Source: Paraglomus occultum (taxonomy: Eukaryota; Glomeromycota; Glomeromycetes; Paraglomerales; Paraglomeraceae). From it: a stretch of 35,685 bases of DNA. The translations under genes were made by a program, and so were the position numbers. Every line of letters starts with the position of its first letter. Position 1 is the first letter of the stretch. Positions 34,166-35,685 of the stretch are shown here, piece by piece. Below the pieces are notes generated by a model, which did no database searches, was not told the origin of the DNA, and saw nothing but the letters and a program-made list of their open reading frames with translations. The stretch lies in assembly GCA_910592205.1 (NCBI GenBank), contig CAJVPJ010000198.1:1-35685 (forward strand), given 5' to 3'.

Positions 34166-35685
34166 ATGTCTCAAGCATCTTATAAAGAATGGCTGGAGGC
34201 AAGCATTCATGAAGGCTCAATTTATTGCTGTTCAGAAGATGATATAGAACTGGACCCTCTACACATTGGTCATGGAGCATTTGGAGTGGTATATAAGGCA
34301 ACGATAAAGCAGGAAAACGGCATTGGAAACGTCGCCGACATTGTTCCTGATACTACCGTTGCAGTGAAGATTTTGTATACAAACAGACATGGGGATTGTG
34401 AAGAAGATTTACGTCAACAATTTGTTAAAGAGGTTGTCTATTATCATCCATTCTCATTATGCTTGCCACATCTATTTGTACAGAGACTAATTCTTGAATG
34501 AATGTCATACGATAGTTAAAACATCACAACAAAGCGAATAATCACCCTAACATTATTCGTTTTTAGGCCTATACAAAGGTACGTTAACAGAAGGTAATCT
34601 GTTCAGCTGTTACTACAAGTAATTGCTTCTTAACACTCGTATTTTCAACACATTACAGACAAACATGAGAATTTTCATATGATGTTTGAACTCGCTGACG
34701 GTGGAAATTTGTGCGAGTACTTAAGGAAACACTTTAAAAGCTTGACTTGGAAAGACAAATACAATCTGGGCTTGGAAGTTACCAATGGACTAAAACATCT
34801 GCATGATCTTGATATTATTCACAGAGATTTGGTATTTATCGGCACACATCGTTCGGTTTTGACTTGTATTAATCTTAAACTGAAGCGCTGTTTGTTTTCT
34901 AGTCATCGAGTAATATTCTTATCAAATCAGGCGTTGCCAAGATAACCGATTTCGGATTATCGAGTGTGTTAAAACAGGCGATGTCTAAATCACGTGGGGA
35001 TGGGGCCCCAGCATACAAGGATCCGGTATCCTTGAAGGATAAATCATACCGACGTGGAAAAAGATCGGACATATTTAGTCTTGGTGTAATACTATGGGAA
35101 ATATCCAGCGGCAAAGACCCGTGCGGGGAGTTTACGGAAGCTTTGGATATTCTGGTTTATAGACTCAACGGCTCTCGCGATTTCCCATTCCCAGAAACAC
35201 CTGAAGAATATATTAACTTGTATTCAGATTGTTGGAACGAAGATCCTAATAAGCGACCGTTGTGTGCTAAAATTTGTACGAGATTGCAGAGTTGTTCTCA
35301 GATAGACAATCTTAACAAGTCATTGGAAATTGAAGCAAACGATGCGTGGTCATTGAGTCGGAGGGGAAATGTCTATCGAAAATTAAAACAATATGACAAT
35401 TCACTGAATGATTTAAACAAATCGTTAGAGATTGAGCCAAACGATGCATGGGCGTTGAGTCGAAGGGGTGGTGTCTATCGAAAACTAAAACAGTATGATA
35501 GTTCGTTGAATGATCTAAACAAATCGTTAGAGATTGAGCCAAACGATGCTTGGGCGTTGAGCCGAAGGGGTGGTGTCTATCGAAAACTAAAACTGTATGA
35601 CAAGTCACTGAACGATTTAAACAAATCATTAGAGATTGAGCCAAACGATGCGTGGGCGTTGAGCCGAAGGGGTGGTGTCTATCGA
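34166..35685 (+). CDS. TKL-like kinase with TPRs (gene B), 3'-partial, frame break in exon 2
   Basis: Exons 34166-34432, 34516-34578, 34659-34831 and 34903 to the window end match gene A exon for exon, with introns of 83, 80 and 71 bp. Motifs: HIGHGAFGVVYKA, VAVKIL, HRD, N, DFG, GAPAYKDP, SDIFSLGVILWEISSG, then TPRs from 35311 (three complete and part of a fourth). B lacks about eight residues (LGRKPGIF) present in A between the glycine loop and the lysine. Exon 2 is 63 bp rather than 64: the T run after CG (34560-34564) has five T where six are needed, so the frame hits TAG in the middle of the expected RFLGLYKG. Downstream exons are intact and well conserved, so this is either a very recent disabling mutation or a homopolymer error. 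Confidence that it is the paralogue of A is high; that it is functional is uncertain. Confidence 0.8.
35311..35685 (+). repeat. TPR-encoding 102-bp repeats of gene B (cut by window end)
   Basis: Three full 102-bp units and part of a fourth, almost identical from the second on (EIEPNDAWALSRRGGVYRKL). B uses 'RRGGVYRKLK' throughout, where A mixes several versions. Confidence 0.9.

Noticed and set aside
35312-35644. Minus-strand 110-codon frame under the TPRs of kinase B
   Set aside because: Shadow of the 102-bp repeat on the opposite strand.

Overview
The window is fungal nuclear DNA: AT-rich, with many short GT-AG introns (mostly about 60 to 220 bp). The gene families point to an arbuscular mycorrhizal fungus or close relative (Glomeromycotina). 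These are TKL-like kinases fused to near-identical TPR arrays, RING-like plus Sel1-repeat proteins, and a Cys-rich protein with the 'WTSNNK..DEFI..LEWIPF' signature seen at the N-termini of the very large kinase families of Rhizophagus-type genomes. This assignment is from memory of those families, not from a search.

Layout. (1) 1-0.8 kb: 3' end of a Sel1-repeat gene. (2) 1.4-2.5 kb, minus: Cys-rich 'WTSNN' family gene whose 3' part is broken by frame changes. (3) 4.8-8.1 kb, plus: a 12-exon Ste11/Byr2-type MAPKKK (SAM, Ras-binding, kinase). (4) 8.9-9.8 kb, minus: a 4-exon maltose O-acetyltransferase-like enzyme, convergent with the MAPKKK. (5) 9.8-10.8 kb: a large inverted-repeat (foldback) structure just upstream of the acetyltransferase. 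(6) 12.3-14.8 kb, minus: exons of one or two unrecognised genes. (7) 17.8-18.6 kb: two tiny multi-exon gene candidates pointing at each other. (8) 20.5-22.1 kb, minus: a three-exon seven-transmembrane receptor of the cAMP-receptor/Git3-like type, with a 22-bp minisatellite in intron 1. (9) 25.9-28.3 kb, plus: kinase-TPR gene A with 12 TPRs, followed by decayed TPR units. (10) 29.1-32.0 kb, minus: RING-like plus Sel1-repeat gene. (11) 34.2 kb to the window end, plus: kinase-TPR gene B, a close paralogue of A with a one-base frame break in exon 2.

The conserved signalling genes (MAPKKK, GPCR, acetyltransferase) read cleanly through every exon. The clear frame breaks and relics lie in the expanded-family genes (WTSNN, kinase B, the tail of kinase A, possibly the RING-Sel1 junction). 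The right half therefore looks like a birth-and-death neighbourhood of repeat-bearing signalling proteins beside stable core genes. The most interesting features are the homogenised kinase-TPR pair with its relic tail and the 165-bp foldback arms upstream of the acetyltransferase.
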